From contig CADEHE010000016.1 of NCBI GenBank assembly GCA_902826775.1, positions 40,088 to 104,087 on the forward strand: DNA of 64,000 nucleotides, given 5' to 3'. The notes beneath the pieces were generated by a model. The model was given only the letters and a program-made list of their open reading frames with translations, did no database searches and was not told where the DNA came from. The stretch's first letter is position 1. Each line of letters starts with the position of its first letter. This document shows, one piece after another, positions 44,062 to 52,986 of the stretch. The position numbers and the translations under genes are program-made. Origin of the DNA: an uncultured Pseudomonadota bacterium (lineage in GTDB: Bacteria > Pseudomonadota > Gammaproteobacteria > Burkholderiales > JALYOK01).

Positions 44062-45072
44062 TCGCCGCATAGGAGCGTCGATTCCGCCGTGTCCGCTACT
44101 TCAAGCGCTTTGCCTGCAACGAGTTGGCGCGAACGTATGCCGCCGATTTCCAGCTTTGGACCGTTTATCGCGCTATTGCTCGCGTGCGTGTTTTTTTCGT
44201 TTCAATCCGAGCGCTTTCTCAGCGGGCAGAATTTTTCCTTGATCCTGCAACAGGTGATGGTGGTGGGCGCCATTGCCATCGGTCAGACGTTGATCATTCT
44301 CACCGCCGGCATCGATCTTTCTTGCGGCATGATTATGGCGCTCGGTTCGATCGTCATGACCAAGTTCGCCGTCGATCACGGCATGGACCCTTATTTGGCC
44401 ATCGCCTGCGGCCTGGCGGTGTGCACGCTATTCGGCTTTCTCAACGGCGCGCTCATCACCTTCATCAAGCTGCCGCCGTTCATTGTCACGCTCGGCACGC
44501 TCAACATCGCGTTTGCCATTACACAGATCTATTCTGAAGCGCAGACCGTCTCCGGTCTGCCGGAGCCGCTCACCTTTCTCGGCAATACCTTCAAGATCGG
44601 CGACACTGCGGTGACCTACGGCACCGTGTTGATGTTGGGGTTGTACTTCGTCGCCTGGTACGTGCTGCGCGAAACTGCGCCGGGCCGGCATATTTACGCT
44701 TTGGGCAACAATCCGGAAGCTGCGCGGCTGATGGGCATCAACACCAGGCGGCAATTCATCACCGTCTACACCTTGGCCGGGCTGATCTACGGCGTGGCTG
44801 CGCTGCTGCTCGTTTCGCGCACCGGTGTCGGCGATCCGAATGCAGGACAAACTGACAATCTCGACAGCATTACCGCGGTCGTGCTCGGCGGCACCAGCTT
44901 GTTCGGCGGGCGCGGCGTGATTTTAGGCACGCTCATCGGCGCGCTCATCGTCGGCGTGTTTCGCAACGGCTTGACGTTGATGGGCGTGGCCTCGGTTTAC
45001 CAGATCTTGATTACCGGCATCTTGGTAATTCTAGCCGTCACCACCGACCAACTTTCGCGGCGCAAAGGCTGA
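44059..45072 (+). CDS. frcC: Sugar ABC transporter permease (FrcC-like)
   Basis: This permease of 337 residues (RbsC/FrcC type) has about eight to ten membrane helices. Typical parts are FVFQSERFLSGQNFSLILQQ-like SERFLSGQNFSLILQ, IAIGQTLIILTAGIDLSCG, NGALITFIKLPPFIVTLGTL and SITAVVLGGTSLFGGRGVILG, where the EAA-like loop meets the ATPase. ATG 44059 lies inside a hairpin arm; GTG 44089, 13 bp after AGGAG (44071-44075), and ATG 44137 are alternatives. The frcA ATG follows 2 bp after the stop. Confidence 0.9.
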   Translation: MSPHRSVDSAVSATSSALPATSWRERMPPISSFGPFIALLLACVFFSFQSERFLSGQNFSLILQQVMVVGAIAIGQTLIILTAGIDLSCGMIMALGSIVMTKFAVDHGMDPYLAIACGLAVCTLFGFLNGALITFIKLPPFIVTLGTLNIAFAITQIYSEAQTVSGLPEPLTFLGNTFKIGDTAVTYGTVLMLGLYFVAWYVLRETAPGRHIYALGNNPEAARLMGINTRRQFITVYTLAGLIYGVAALLLVSRTGVGDPNAGQTDNLDSITAVVLGGTSLFGGRGVILGTLIGALIVGVFRNGLTLMGVASVYQILITGILVILAVTTDQLSRRKG

Positions 45073-45074
45073 CC

Positions 45075-45863
45075 ATGGTCACGGCGACACCGGTTTTGCA
45101 AGCGCGCGGGCTGATTAAGCGCTACGGTCATGTCACGGCGCTCGACGGCGCGGATTTCGATCTATTGCCCGGTGAAATACTCGCGGTCATCGGCGACAAC
45201 GGAGCCGGCAAATCGACGCTGATCAAAGCGCTGTCCGGCGCTTTGGTTCCGGATGAGGGCGAAATCCGCCTCGACGGCAAACCGGTCAAGTTTCATAGCC
45301 CGAACGACGCGCGGCGCGAGGGCATCGAGACCGTCTATCAAGACTTGGCTGTCGCCCCGGCGATGACGATCGCCGAAAACTTGTTCCTCGGGCGAGAACT
45401 GCGCAAGCCCGGCGTGCTGGGCCGGCTACTCGGTTTGTTGGACAAAAAGCGCATGCTTGCCGAGACGATCAATCACATGAAAGATTTGCAGATCGGCATA
45501 CGCTCGATGAAGCAGGCGGTGGAAACACTCTCGGGCGGGCAGCGGCAAGGTGTCGCGGTAGCGCGCAGCGCAGCGTTCGCGCGCCATGTGGTCATCATGG
45601 ACGAGCCGACCGCCGCCCTCGGCGTGAAAGAGTCGAACATGGTGCTGGATTTGATCCGGCGCGTGCGCGATCGCGGGCTGCCGGTCATACTGATCAGCCA
45701 CAACATGCCGCATGTGTTCGACATCGCCGATCGCATTCACATCGCCCGCCTCGGCAAGCGCGCCGCGGTCGTGAATCCGAAAAAAATCGCGATGTCGGAT
45801 ACCGTCGCGGTGATGACCGGCGCCAAGCGTCCGGAAGAGTTGTCCCCGGACATGCTCGCCTAG
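45075..45863 (+). CDS. frcA: Sugar ABC transporter ATPase (FrcA-like)
   Basis: This 262-residue ATP-binding protein has one nucleotide-binding domain, unlike the double-domain RbsA/XylG type, which is the FrcA arrangement. Walker A is GDNGAGKSTLI, the signature LSGGQRQGVAVARSAAF and Walker B HVVIMDEPTAALG; the H-loop is LISHNMPHVF. It energises import with two FrcC and the FrcB binding protein. The gap to the regulator gene is 4 bp. Confidence 0.92.
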   Translation: MVTATPVLQARGLIKRYGHVTALDGADFDLLPGEILAVIGDNGAGKSTLIKALSGALVPDEGEIRLDGKPVKFHSPNDARREGIETVYQDLAVAPAMTIAENLFLGRELRKPGVLGRLLGLLDKKRMLAETINHMKDLQIGIRSMKQAVETLSGGQRQGVAVARSAAFARHVVIMDEPTAALGVKESNMVLDLIRRVRDRGLPVILISHNMPHVFDIADRIHIARLGKRAAVVNPKKIAMSDTVAVMTGAKRPEELSPDMLA

Positions 45864-45867
45864 CCGT

Positions 45868-47100
45868 ATGAACGACATACGCTCGCCGCTCGCGGCGCCG
45901 CTGCGGCGCCCGGTCGGTTCCAATCACGTCGGCATGCGTCAGTTCAATGAGCGCATTGTGCTGCAGGCGATTCGCTTGCACGGTGCCCTACCCAAAGCGG
46001 AGGTCGCACGCTTGACACGCCTCAGCTCCCAGACTGCTTCGGTCATCATCAACGGACTGCTCGAGGATGGGTTGGTCATCAAGCAGTCGCCGCAGCGCGG
46101 GCGTGTCGGGCAGCCGTCGGTGCCTATCGCACTCAATCCGGACGGCGCTTTTACGCTCGGCATCAAAGTCGGGCGACGCAGCTTAGATGTGCTGGCGATG
46201 GATTTCGTCGGACAGGTGCGCCATCGCGAAGTGCTTGGCTACGATTATCCCGATCCCGAAGTTATTTTCCCGGCCATCGAGCGCAAGCTTGAGCTCGTTG
46301 ACGCGCAACTGCGCGGGCATGCCGACCGCTTAGTCGGTGTCGGCGTGGCTGCCCCGCTGTGGCTTGGCGGTTGGCGCGACGTGCTGGGGGCACCAGCGAG
46401 CGTCATGGCGGCGTGGAACGAGATAAACATTCACGAGCGCATACAGGCGATGACGGAACTGAGCGTCGAATTCGCCAAGGACACCTCCGCCGCCTGCGCC
46501 GCCGAGCTCGTCGTGGGGCAGGGCCGCGCGCTGCGCAATTTCCTGTACTTATTCATCGGTACTTTCATCGGTGGCGGCTTGGTGATCGATGGCCATCTTC
46601 ACCTCGGCCCGCGTGGCAACGCCGGCGCAGTCGGATCGCTGCCGCTTGGCGCCGTTCTTGGGGCCGAGCCGATCCAACTGTTGCACAAGGCTTCCGGCAT
46701 AGTTCTGGAGCAAGCCTTCAAAGATGCCGGCGCGCCGGGCGTGGCGGCACACGACGAGCGCGCGCTGTCTTCAGACTTGCGCGCGCTAACCGACACTTGG
46801 TTGGACGGCGCCTGTCCGGCGCTGGCACTGACTATCGCCAGTTCGACCGCGATGCTCGACCTCGACGCGGTCGTCATCGATGGCTCGCTCGATCGCGCGC
46901 TCATCGACCACGTTATTCAGCGCACCGAGCAGACGCTAAACGGTTACAGTTGGGAAGGTATTTCGCGGCCGCGCTTGCTGCCCGGCAGTATCGGCGCCGA
47001 CGCGCGCGCGATGGGCGGCGCGATCTTGCCGCTGTACACGAATTTCGCGCCGACGCACGAGCTATTCCTCAAGGCTGAACCGCTTTCGACTCTATCGTAA
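45868..47100 (+). CDS. ROK family transcriptional regulator
   Basis: This 410-residue protein has an N-terminal winged helix (RLTRLSSQTASVIINGLLEDGL, residues ~45-70) and a ROK domain. Family parts are VGVGVAAPLWLGGW, AAELVVGQGRALRNFLYLFIG and TFIGGGLVIDGHLHLGPRGNAG. The zinc-binding cysteine cluster common in ROK proteins (CxCGxxGC) is missing after GPRGNAGAVGSLPLG, so zinc dependence is not expected. As last gene of the frcBCA cluster it probably represses it, sensing the sugar or its phosphate. Confidence 0.88.
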   Translation: MNDIRSPLAAPLRRPVGSNHVGMRQFNERIVLQAIRLHGALPKAEVARLTRLSSQTASVIINGLLEDGLVIKQSPQRGRVGQPSVPIALNPDGAFTLGIKVGRRSLDVLAMDFVGQVRHREVLGYDYPDPEVIFPAIERKLELVDAQLRGHADRLVGVGVAAPLWLGGWRDVLGAPASVMAAWNEINIHERIQAMTELSVEFAKDTSAACAAELVVGQGRALRNFLYLFIGTFIGGGLVIDGHLHLGPRGNAGAVGSLPLGAVLGAEPIQLLHKASGIVLEQAFKDAGAPGVAAHDERALSSDLRALTDTWLDGACPALALTIASSTAMLDLDAVVIDGSLDRALIDHVIQRTEQTLNGYSWEGISRPRLLPGSIGADARAMGGAILPLYTNFAPTHELFLKAEPLSTLS

Positions 47101-47160
47101 CCAGGTACTCCGTATAGAGTAGCTGATCAATCGAACACAATGGAGAGCAACCAGCGTATC

Positions 47161-47370
47161 CTACTCGGGGGTATGGGTGTCGTCTAAGTCTACCGGAATG
47201 AATGGTTCAGTACCGGTCGCCACCCAGCGCCCGAATAGCTTTACGTACAACGCGTTGCCGACATTGGGAAATTGTTCAATGCCGCCGCTCACCGCATCCA
47301 GTTGTTCGGCGGACAACATGGCAGTATTGAGTTGATTCGCCGCCTTGGTAATGTTTGTGTTCATGCTCAT
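47161..47370 (-). CDS. Short peptide with double-glycine leader
   Basis: This 69-residue peptide is supported by a clean AGGAGA site placed properly before ATG 47370 on the minus strand. The leader LSAEQLDAVSGG (Gly29-Gly30) fits the double-glycine signal cut by C39 peptidase transporters. The 39-residue remainder (IEQFPNVGNALYVKLFGRW then VATGTEPFIPVDLDDTHTPE) has no cysteine and is acidic at the C-terminus. It could be a bacteriocin-like or signalling peptide. No C39 transporter, immunity gene or maturase is in the window. Its frame is open further upstream but without a better start. Confidence 0.6.
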   Translation of the reverse strand: MSMNTNITKAANQLNTAMLSAEQLDAVSGGIEQFPNVGNALYVKLFGRWVATGTEPFIPVDLDDTHTPE

Positions 47371-47567
47371 CGGGTATCTCCTGTTAGAAAGTAGCGCCAA
47401 GGCTATGGTCTTGACGCACTGGGAAGTTAGTCTTGCGCGCTCGCGTTGGCTATCCCGCGAAAGCGGTCGCGATTCGCGCAAACTGGTTAAGCCATTTGGG
47501 ATAGACCAAGAGCTAAATGACTTTCTCGAGCCGCGCGTGATATTCCGCACGCGGGCACGGCATGGTG

Positions 47568-48470
47568 TCAAAGCTGCGCCGTAATCAGTGCGATACCGAG
47601 TATCAAGAGAAGAATGCCGAGCGATTCTTTGCCGGAGATTTTCTCCTTGAAGATGCGCCACGATACCGCGTAGCCGTACAGCACTTCCACCAACGCAAGC
47701 GTGCGCACGTCGGCGGCGTTGCGCATGGCGAACGCAGTGAACCATCCGAACGAAGCCAGCGCGCCGGCGAAGCCGGCCAACAGCGAGGTGCGCCATTCGC
47801 GCATGATCGTTCGCATGGCTTGCGGTTGGCGCCAAGCCAAATAGCCGCCGAGCAACACGCTCTGTATGGCTTGCGCCCACACCAATACATACGCCCCCGC
47901 CAGCCACGGCGCCATCGGCCCGAGCTTGAGCGCCGCCGCCCGGTAGCCGATGGCGGAAATCGCAAAGCCTGCCCCCGATCCGATGCCGAGCAATGCCGAC
48001 GGCGAAAGCCAAGCGCGTGCGCCGGCGGCCGCGGGCGCCACAGACAGCAGCATGACTCCGATCGAGGCCAATAAAATCGCTACTGCCGACAACGCCGTTA
48101 CATGCTCTCCTAGAAGCACGGCAGAAAACACCGCAACCTGTAACACCTCGGTCTTGGAGTAAGCGACGGCGACGATGAAGCTGCGCCGTTGCATGCCGGC
48201 GAGCAGCATGGCGGTGGCGGCAAGTTGCGCAATAGCGCCACCCAGGACCCAGACGAAGAAGCCCGCGTTGGGCTGCGGCAACAATCCGGCGATTGCGCTG
48301 GTGATCGCCAAGGCCAGCAGCGCGAACGGCAGCCCGTAGATGAAACGTACTGACGTCGCCGCCAGCGTGCCTGCTGTTTTCGTCAAATTCTTCTGTGCGG
48401 CATTGCGCACCGTTTGCGCCGCCGCGGCAGCGAATACGATCGGTATCCAAATCCAGGAAGCGCTATTCAT
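47568..48470 (-). CDS. DMT/EamA family transporter
   Basis: This 300-residue membrane protein has about ten predicted helices and the two-repeat EamA layout (SVRFIYGLPFALLALAIT in the first half; LVEVLYGYAVSWRIFKEKIS near the end of the second). The motif ALVEVLYGYAVSWRIFKE with final helices ESLGILLLILGIALI is typical of drug/metabolite exporters. Substrate unknown. ATG 48470 overlaps the end of the xylulokinase gene by 8 bp, so both are likely in one transcript. Confidence 0.88.
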   Translation of the reverse strand: MNSASWIWIPIVFAAAAAQTVRNAAQKNLTKTAGTLAATSVRFIYGLPFALLALAITSAIAGLLPQPNAGFFVWVLGGAIAQLAATAMLLAGMQRRSFIVAVAYSKTEVLQVAVFSAVLLGEHVTALSAVAILLASIGVMLLSVAPAAAGARAWLSPSALLGIGSGAGFAISAIGYRAAALKLGPMAPWLAGAYVLVWAQAIQSVLLGGYLAWRQPQAMRTIMREWRTSLLAGFAGALASFGWFTAFAMRNAADVRTLALVEVLYGYAVSWRIFKEKISGKESLGILLLILGIALITAQL

Positions 48471-49923
48471 TGATTGTCGACAAATTCTTGTTGAGTTCTT
48501 GCATGAGTGAGCTCGCTCGAACATGCAGCGCGTAGCGCTGCTCCAATGCCGTATCTGAGCGTGGTTCAATCGTGCTGCTCGGCGGCAAAGATAGTTGCGG
48601 CAAGTCGGCAGGGCGCCAGTGGTCTGAAGCCAGCCCCGCGAGCAGCGCGGCGCCGCGGGCGGAAGCGTGCGCGGCTGCGCTGGCCGGCGCGAAGCTCAAT
48701 GCTGTGCCAAGCGCATCCGCGAGCAACTGCCGCCACCAGGGATGCAGCGATCCGCCACCCGCTAGGCCTAGTGTACTGGGCCGGTGCCCCGCACCCTGTA
48801 GCGCAGCGAAACCGGCGCGCAGCGTAAACGCAACGCCTTCGAACGCCGCGCGCATCATCATCGCTTTGGTGGTCGCTCCCGTCAGGCCGAGCCATGTGCC
48901 GCGCGCTTGAGCGTCCATGAGCGGCGTGCGCTCGCCGGCGAGATAAGGCAGAAACACAATACTGCCGGACTGTTCTTGTGCGGCCGCAGCGTATGCGGCG
49001 TCCCAATCTAGGCCGAGCATCGCGCGCGCCCATTCCAGCGCCGAGCCGACGTTGAGCATCGCAGCCATCACGTACCACGGTGCAAACGGTTGCGGCGCGG
49101 CGCTGCGGAAAGTGTTGAGGCTCGCTTCATACGCCGGTCGCCGTGCACGCATCACGACGATCTGACCGCCGGTGCCGGTGGTGAGTTGCGCCTCGCCGTC
49201 GTGCAGCAGACCGCTGCCGAGCGCCGCCGCCGGGGTGTCGCCGGCGCCGACGGCCAGTGCTATGCCATCGCGCAGTCCCAGCGCCTGTGCCGCGGCCTTA
49301 TCGAGTTCTCCCGCACGCGCGTGCGCGGGCTTCACCTGCGGCAGCCAATCTGCGCGCAAGCCCAGCGCCTCGATGTGTTGCTTCGACCAGGCGCCATCGA
49401 TATCGGCAAGCAGCGTCGCACTCGCATCGGATGGGTCTGTAGCGACGTTACCGCCCATCCTGAAGCGCAGCCAATCCTTTGGCTGCAGCGCCCAGCGCGC
49501 GTCGCGATAGACGTCTGGCTCATGCCGTTGCAACCACAGCAGACTGGCGGCCGCCATGCCGGCGCTCGGGCGATTGCCGCAAACTGTCGAGGTCTCCGGT
49601 GGGAAGCGCGCCAGCTCGCTGCTTGCACGCAAATCCAGCCACAGAATGGCGGGGCGCAATGCACGCGCGCGCGCGTCGCTCAGCACTGCCCCGTGCATTT
49701 GCCCGGAGAAGCCGACGGCGCGCACACGATGGCGCTGCGCCTCATCGAGTTGCTGCACCGCCCGGACCGTAGCCCGCCACCATTGCTCCGGATCGGTCTC
49801 TGCCCAACCCGCGTGCGAACGCTCGACCGCGTAGTGATGATGCGTTACTGCAGCAACATCGCCGTTCGCGTCGATTAGCGCGGCCTTTACCGAGCTGGTG
49901 CCTAGATCGAGACCGAGAAACAT
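48463..49923 (-). CDS. xylB: Xylulokinase (FGGY family)
   Basis: This 486-residue FGGY kinase phosphorylates D-xylulose. MFLGLDLGTSSVKAALID, GFSGQMHGAVLSD, ILWLDLRA, AVGAGDTPAAALGSGLL, YLAGERTPLMDAQARGTWLG and the C-terminal LGLAGGGSLHPWWRQLLADAL match XylB well. ATG 49923 provides the FGGY start; the frame remains open upstream. FrcB-type importers often carry pentoses too, so the kinase may serve the same uptake system, but this is inferred from proximity only. Confidence 0.9.
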   Translation of the reverse strand: MFLGLDLGTSSVKAALIDANGDVAAVTHHHYAVERSHAGWAETDPEQWWRATVRAVQQLDEAQRHRVRAVGFSGQMHGAVLSDARARALRPAILWLDLRASSELARFPPETSTVCGNRPSAGMAAASLLWLQRHEPDVYRDARWALQPKDWLRFRMGGNVATDPSDASATLLADIDGAWSKQHIEALGLRADWLPQVKPAHARAGELDKAAAQALGLRDGIALAVGAGDTPAAALGSGLLHDGEAQLTTGTGGQIVVMRARRPAYEASLNTFRSAAPQPFAPWYVMAAMLNVGSALEWARAMLGLDWDAAYAAAAQEQSGSIVFLPYLAGERTPLMDAQARGTWLGLTGATTKAMMMRAAFEGVAFTLRAGFAALQGAGHRPSTLGLAGGGSLHPWWRQLLADALGTALSFAPASAAAHASARGAALLAGLASDHWRPADLPQLSLPPSSTIEPRSDTALEQRYALHVRASSLMQELNKNLSTINE

Positions 49924-50041
49924 GCAGCGCAGGACATGGATGTAGCGGACTAGCGGTGCCGGTGCATACCGGAAGAAGACCAAAGGATACGGCACAATAT
50001 CGCATCGGCGAAACGAACGCATAGAAAAAGGGAGATCATCG

Positions 50042-50884
50042 ATGCGGCTTTCCACCATTCACTGGCAAGGCAATGAGCAAGCTGCGGTAGTCACCGCGCG
50101 CGGACTGGTTCCAGTCGCGGCAATCAATCGGGAGCACGGCAAAGCGTGGGCGACCAATCTGTTCGACTTGATTGGCGCTGGGATTCACGGCGAGTTACTA
50201 GCGGAGGCTGAGCGCACCAGCACGGTGGTTCCGCCTTCCGAGGTGCGTTACGGCCCGCTGTACCGGCACCCGCGCAAGATTTGGGGCATCGGCCTCAATT
50301 ATCGCGACCACGCGCAAGATTTGAGCGCGCCGTTTCCGACCGAGCCGGCGTCGTTCATGAAAGGCGATCACACTATCATTGGACCGGGCGAGGCTATTGT
50401 GCTGCCGCCCCAGTCCGAGCGCGTCACCGCCGAGGCGGAAATCGGCGTCATCATCGGCAAGACTTGCCGCGACGTGGCCGAAGCAGACGTGCGCGAGGTG
50501 ATCGCCGGCTATTGCCTGATCATCGACATGACGGCGGAAGATATCTTGCAGAAGAACCCACGTTTTCTCACGCGCTCGAAGAACTTCGACACCTTTTTTT
50601 CCTTCGGTCCCGAATTGATTACGCCGGATGAAGTGCCGGATGTGCTCGGCTTAACCGTGGGTACCTACAACAACGGCAAGTTGCACCGCGAGAATCAGGT
50701 GCGCAACATGGCTTTCCCGCCCGATTACCTAGTGTCGTTCCATTCGCAGGTCATGACGCTGTATCCCGGAGACATCATCAGCACCGGCACGCCGGGGGCG
50801 GCAATCATCAATGACGGTGATGTGACCGAGTGCCGGATCGGCGGTTTGGGTGTGTTGAAGAATCCGGTGCGGGCGCGAGCTTAG
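50042..50884 (+). CDS. Fumarylacetoacetate hydrolase family protein
   Basis: This 280-residue FAH-fold enzyme has the N-terminal cap and catalytic domain with metal ligands in the stretch AEAEIGVIIG and Asp in GYCLIIDMTAEDI. IWGIGLNYRDHAQD, FMKGDHTIIGPGEAIVLP, NQVRNMAFPPDYLVSFHSQV and PGDIISTGTPGA are typical of the group with oxaloacetate decarboxylases, acylpyruvases and 2-keto-acid hydrolases. The exact substrate cannot be named. It begins between the divergent xylB promoter and ends before the coiled-coil gene. Confidence 0.88.
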   Translation: MRLSTIHWQGNEQAAVVTARGLVPVAAINREHGKAWATNLFDLIGAGIHGELLAEAERTSTVVPPSEVRYGPLYRHPRKIWGIGLNYRDHAQDLSAPFPTEPASFMKGDHTIIGPGEAIVLPPQSERVTAEAEIGVIIGKTCRDVAEADVREVIAGYCLIIDMTAEDILQKNPRFLTRSKNFDTFFSFGPELITPDEVPDVLGLTVGTYNNGKLHRENQVRNMAFPPDYLVSFHSQVMTLYPGDIISTGTPGAAIINDGDVTECRIGGLGVLKNPVRARA

Positions 50885-50935
50885 TAAAACCGGATAAAGC
50901 GCACGCATTCTGTAGTCCTATGAGGCTAGCTTCGG

Positions 50936-52831
50936 CTAGGGATTGCGAATGCGCGAACCGCCACCTGGATTCATCACGTCGCGCTGGTAGTTTTCGATGC
51001 GATTGAGATAATCTTGGTGCTCGGCGCGCGATTGGCTGGAGATGGAGTCGTATGCGTCCGCCAGGGACCAATCAGGCTGCGCTATTGCAGGGGTTGACCC
51101 GATATCGCTTCCAGAGCTTCTGCCATAGCGCAAGCGTTGAAATAAGCGCACAAAATTGGCCGATACCGGTTTGCGGCCTTCCGGGCTGTCTTCCCAGCGC
51201 ATAGTGATTGTATGGTTCAACGGAAGTTCTGGCAGCAGGGACGTATACACGGCAACTATCGGGTTGCTTGACGAGCGGTGAAAGGTCGCTTCTAGCTGGC
51301 ATCGATAGTCGTTGTTTTCTTGCTCGCAGCGCGCATCGGCTACACTCAACCAATAAGTGACGAGTTCCGATCCGATCACCGGCAGCAGCACAGTAGTGGC
51401 GCGGTCGTTGACCGGTTGCGTATCGCCAGGGTGCACTGTTTCGATGGCATTTAGCCAGGCGTTATAGATGTCCTCGACAATTGGCGTTGCTTTGGCCGCG
51501 GCGCGAGCTTCGCGCGCCGCCTTGCGGCGTGCGCTATAAGCCTTGGCTTCTTCCGCCTGCCGCGCGAGTTCCGCCCGCTCGACGGCTTCTTCCGATTCGC
51601 GCAATGCGATCAATGCGGCGCGCCGCTGGCGCAGCGTCTGCTGCAAGGCTTCGTCTTGGGAGGTCAGTTGTGCAAACGCAGGGTGAGCGGCCCCCAGGCG
51701 GATGATTGCGTCGAGTTCGGATTCGTAGCGAGCGCTCTCGGCAGCGCGGCGCAACATCGCTGCACCGCCCGCGTAAGTTTTAGCAAAACGCCGGCTTAGT
51801 TGTTCGTCGGCCGCTTTCCATGCAGCGGCCTGCCGCGTTGCGCCCCAGGCTTGAAAATCACCTAGCAAGCAGGCGCGCAACTGGTCATGCAGCAGCAGCG
51901 CTCCTTGCGCGAGCACGGGTAGTGGGTGAGCGTCGCTGTCGAGCTTGGCGACGGCTTGCACGTATAAACGCGTCATCAAAGCGAAGTGCCGGGCCGCCAG
52001 CTGTTGAGTTTGCGTAGGATCAGAATTGATTTCGCGCTCGCGCAACTCTGCGATCTGCGCATCGATTTGTTGCAACCGCTGACGTAGGGTGGCCGCGTTG
52101 CCGCGCGAAGCGCGTGCCATCGCATGCAATAAACTTGAATTGGCTGCATGATCACGGATCCCAGCGCGGCGCAAGTCCTCGACCTCTTTGCGTAAACGCA
52201 CTACCTCCGCATCGGCCTCTTCCTGTACTTGTAGCGCTGTTAGCGCCTGGGCACGCTGCGCATCGAGCGAGGCCGCTGCGCTGACTGGTTGAGTTAACGC
52301 TTGTGGCACCGCACGCCGATACTCCTTTGCCCAGAACAGAGTGTTGGGGTCGAGTAACCACTCATCACCGGGTAGGCGGTTGCCAGGCACTGCTCCTTGC
52401 GAACACGAGCGGTCCCGGCGGCCGATAGGGGCGACTGTCGCACGCAATGCTTCCCATGATCGCGGTTCAAGTTGCAGTTCTTCAGCGGCAAGAGCAGGCG
52501 CAGTGGGAAGTGCCGCACGAGCAGATGCAGCAGCCGCTGCCGCAGCTTCGGAAGGCTCGGCCGCCGTTTTTGCTCTTGAGGGAGCGGTTGCGTCTGCCGC
52601 ATTGCACGTGGGCAATTGCATGCATTGTGCTGTGCATTGACGCGCGAAGTTGGCGCGCTCCACCCCTGCGGGAGGCTGCTGTGTTCTGCAAAAGGACAAG
52701 CATGTGCGGGCGTCTGCTCGGCAAGTCAGCGGTGACGATTGAGAGAGTCCGCTAATTGAGTGGCATGAAATCAAAATCGCGCAAGCGCTGCGCACTAGAC
52801 GCAAAGTCCACAGATTCACGAATGCGTTCAT
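50936..52831 (-). CDS. Exported coiled-coil protein of unknown function
   Basis: This 631-residue protein has an N-terminal hydrophobic signal (LVRSACAILISCHSISG). Residues 38-80 contain six cysteines in a pattern C-x5-C-x3-C then C-x3-C-x5-C (DARTCLSFC, CTAQCMQLPTC). Long alanine/charged helices follow (AQALTALQVQEEADAEVVRL, LRQRLQQIDAQIAELRERE, ESEEAVERAELARQAEEAKA), which are predicted coiled coils. The C-terminal ~180 residues look globular (TTVLLPVIGSELVTYWLSVA, NPIVAVYTSLLPELPLNHTI). I do not recognise the family. Confidence 0.65.
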   Translation of the reverse strand: MNAFVNLWTLRLVRSACAILISCHSISGLSQSSPLTCRADARTCLSFCRTQQPPAGVERANFARQCTAQCMQLPTCNAADATAPSRAKTAAEPSEAAAAAAASARAALPTAPALAAEELQLEPRSWEALRATVAPIGRRDRSCSQGAVPGNRLPGDEWLLDPNTLFWAKEYRRAVPQALTQPVSAAASLDAQRAQALTALQVQEEADAEVVRLRKEVEDLRRAGIRDHAANSSLLHAMARASRGNAATLRQRLQQIDAQIAELREREINSDPTQTQQLAARHFALMTRLYVQAVAKLDSDAHPLPVLAQGALLLHDQLRACLLGDFQAWGATRQAAAWKAADEQLSRRFAKTYAGGAAMLRRAAESARYESELDAIIRLGAAHPAFAQLTSQDEALQQTLRQRRAALIALRESEEAVERAELARQAEEAKAYSARRKAAREARAAAKATPIVEDIYNAWLNAIETVHPGDTQPVNDRATTVLLPVIGSELVTYWLSVADARCEQENNDYRCQLEATFHRSSSNPIVAVYTSLLPELPLNHTITMRWEDSPEGRKPVSANFVRLFQRLRYGRSSGSDIGSTPAIAQPDWSLADAYDSISSQSRAEHQDYLNRIENYQRDVMNPGGGSRIRNP

Positions 52832-52986
52832 GTTCTAAACAACCACGCCCGCGTCCCGCGGGCAATTTCTTGCATTAGGATGCCGCGAATCCTACCAGGA
52901 TCGTCCGGTCTACTGTTGCGTGCTGACCGTCGGCATGCCCTCTAGCAGAAGGAGCTAGCAACTGCGACCAATGTATAGGTTCCGGC

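Noticed and set aside
47103..47120. TACTC-CGTATA-GAGTA after the ROK gene as a terminator
   Set aside because: A 5-bp stem without a T-run is expected by chance at this frequency.
47161..48450. A 429-codon minus-strand frame covering the peptide gene and reading through the DMT transporter region
   Set aside because: Most of it is a second frame over the well-supported DMT transporter and has a biased, Arg-rich composition; only its last 69 codons have their own ribosome-binding site and sensible sequence.
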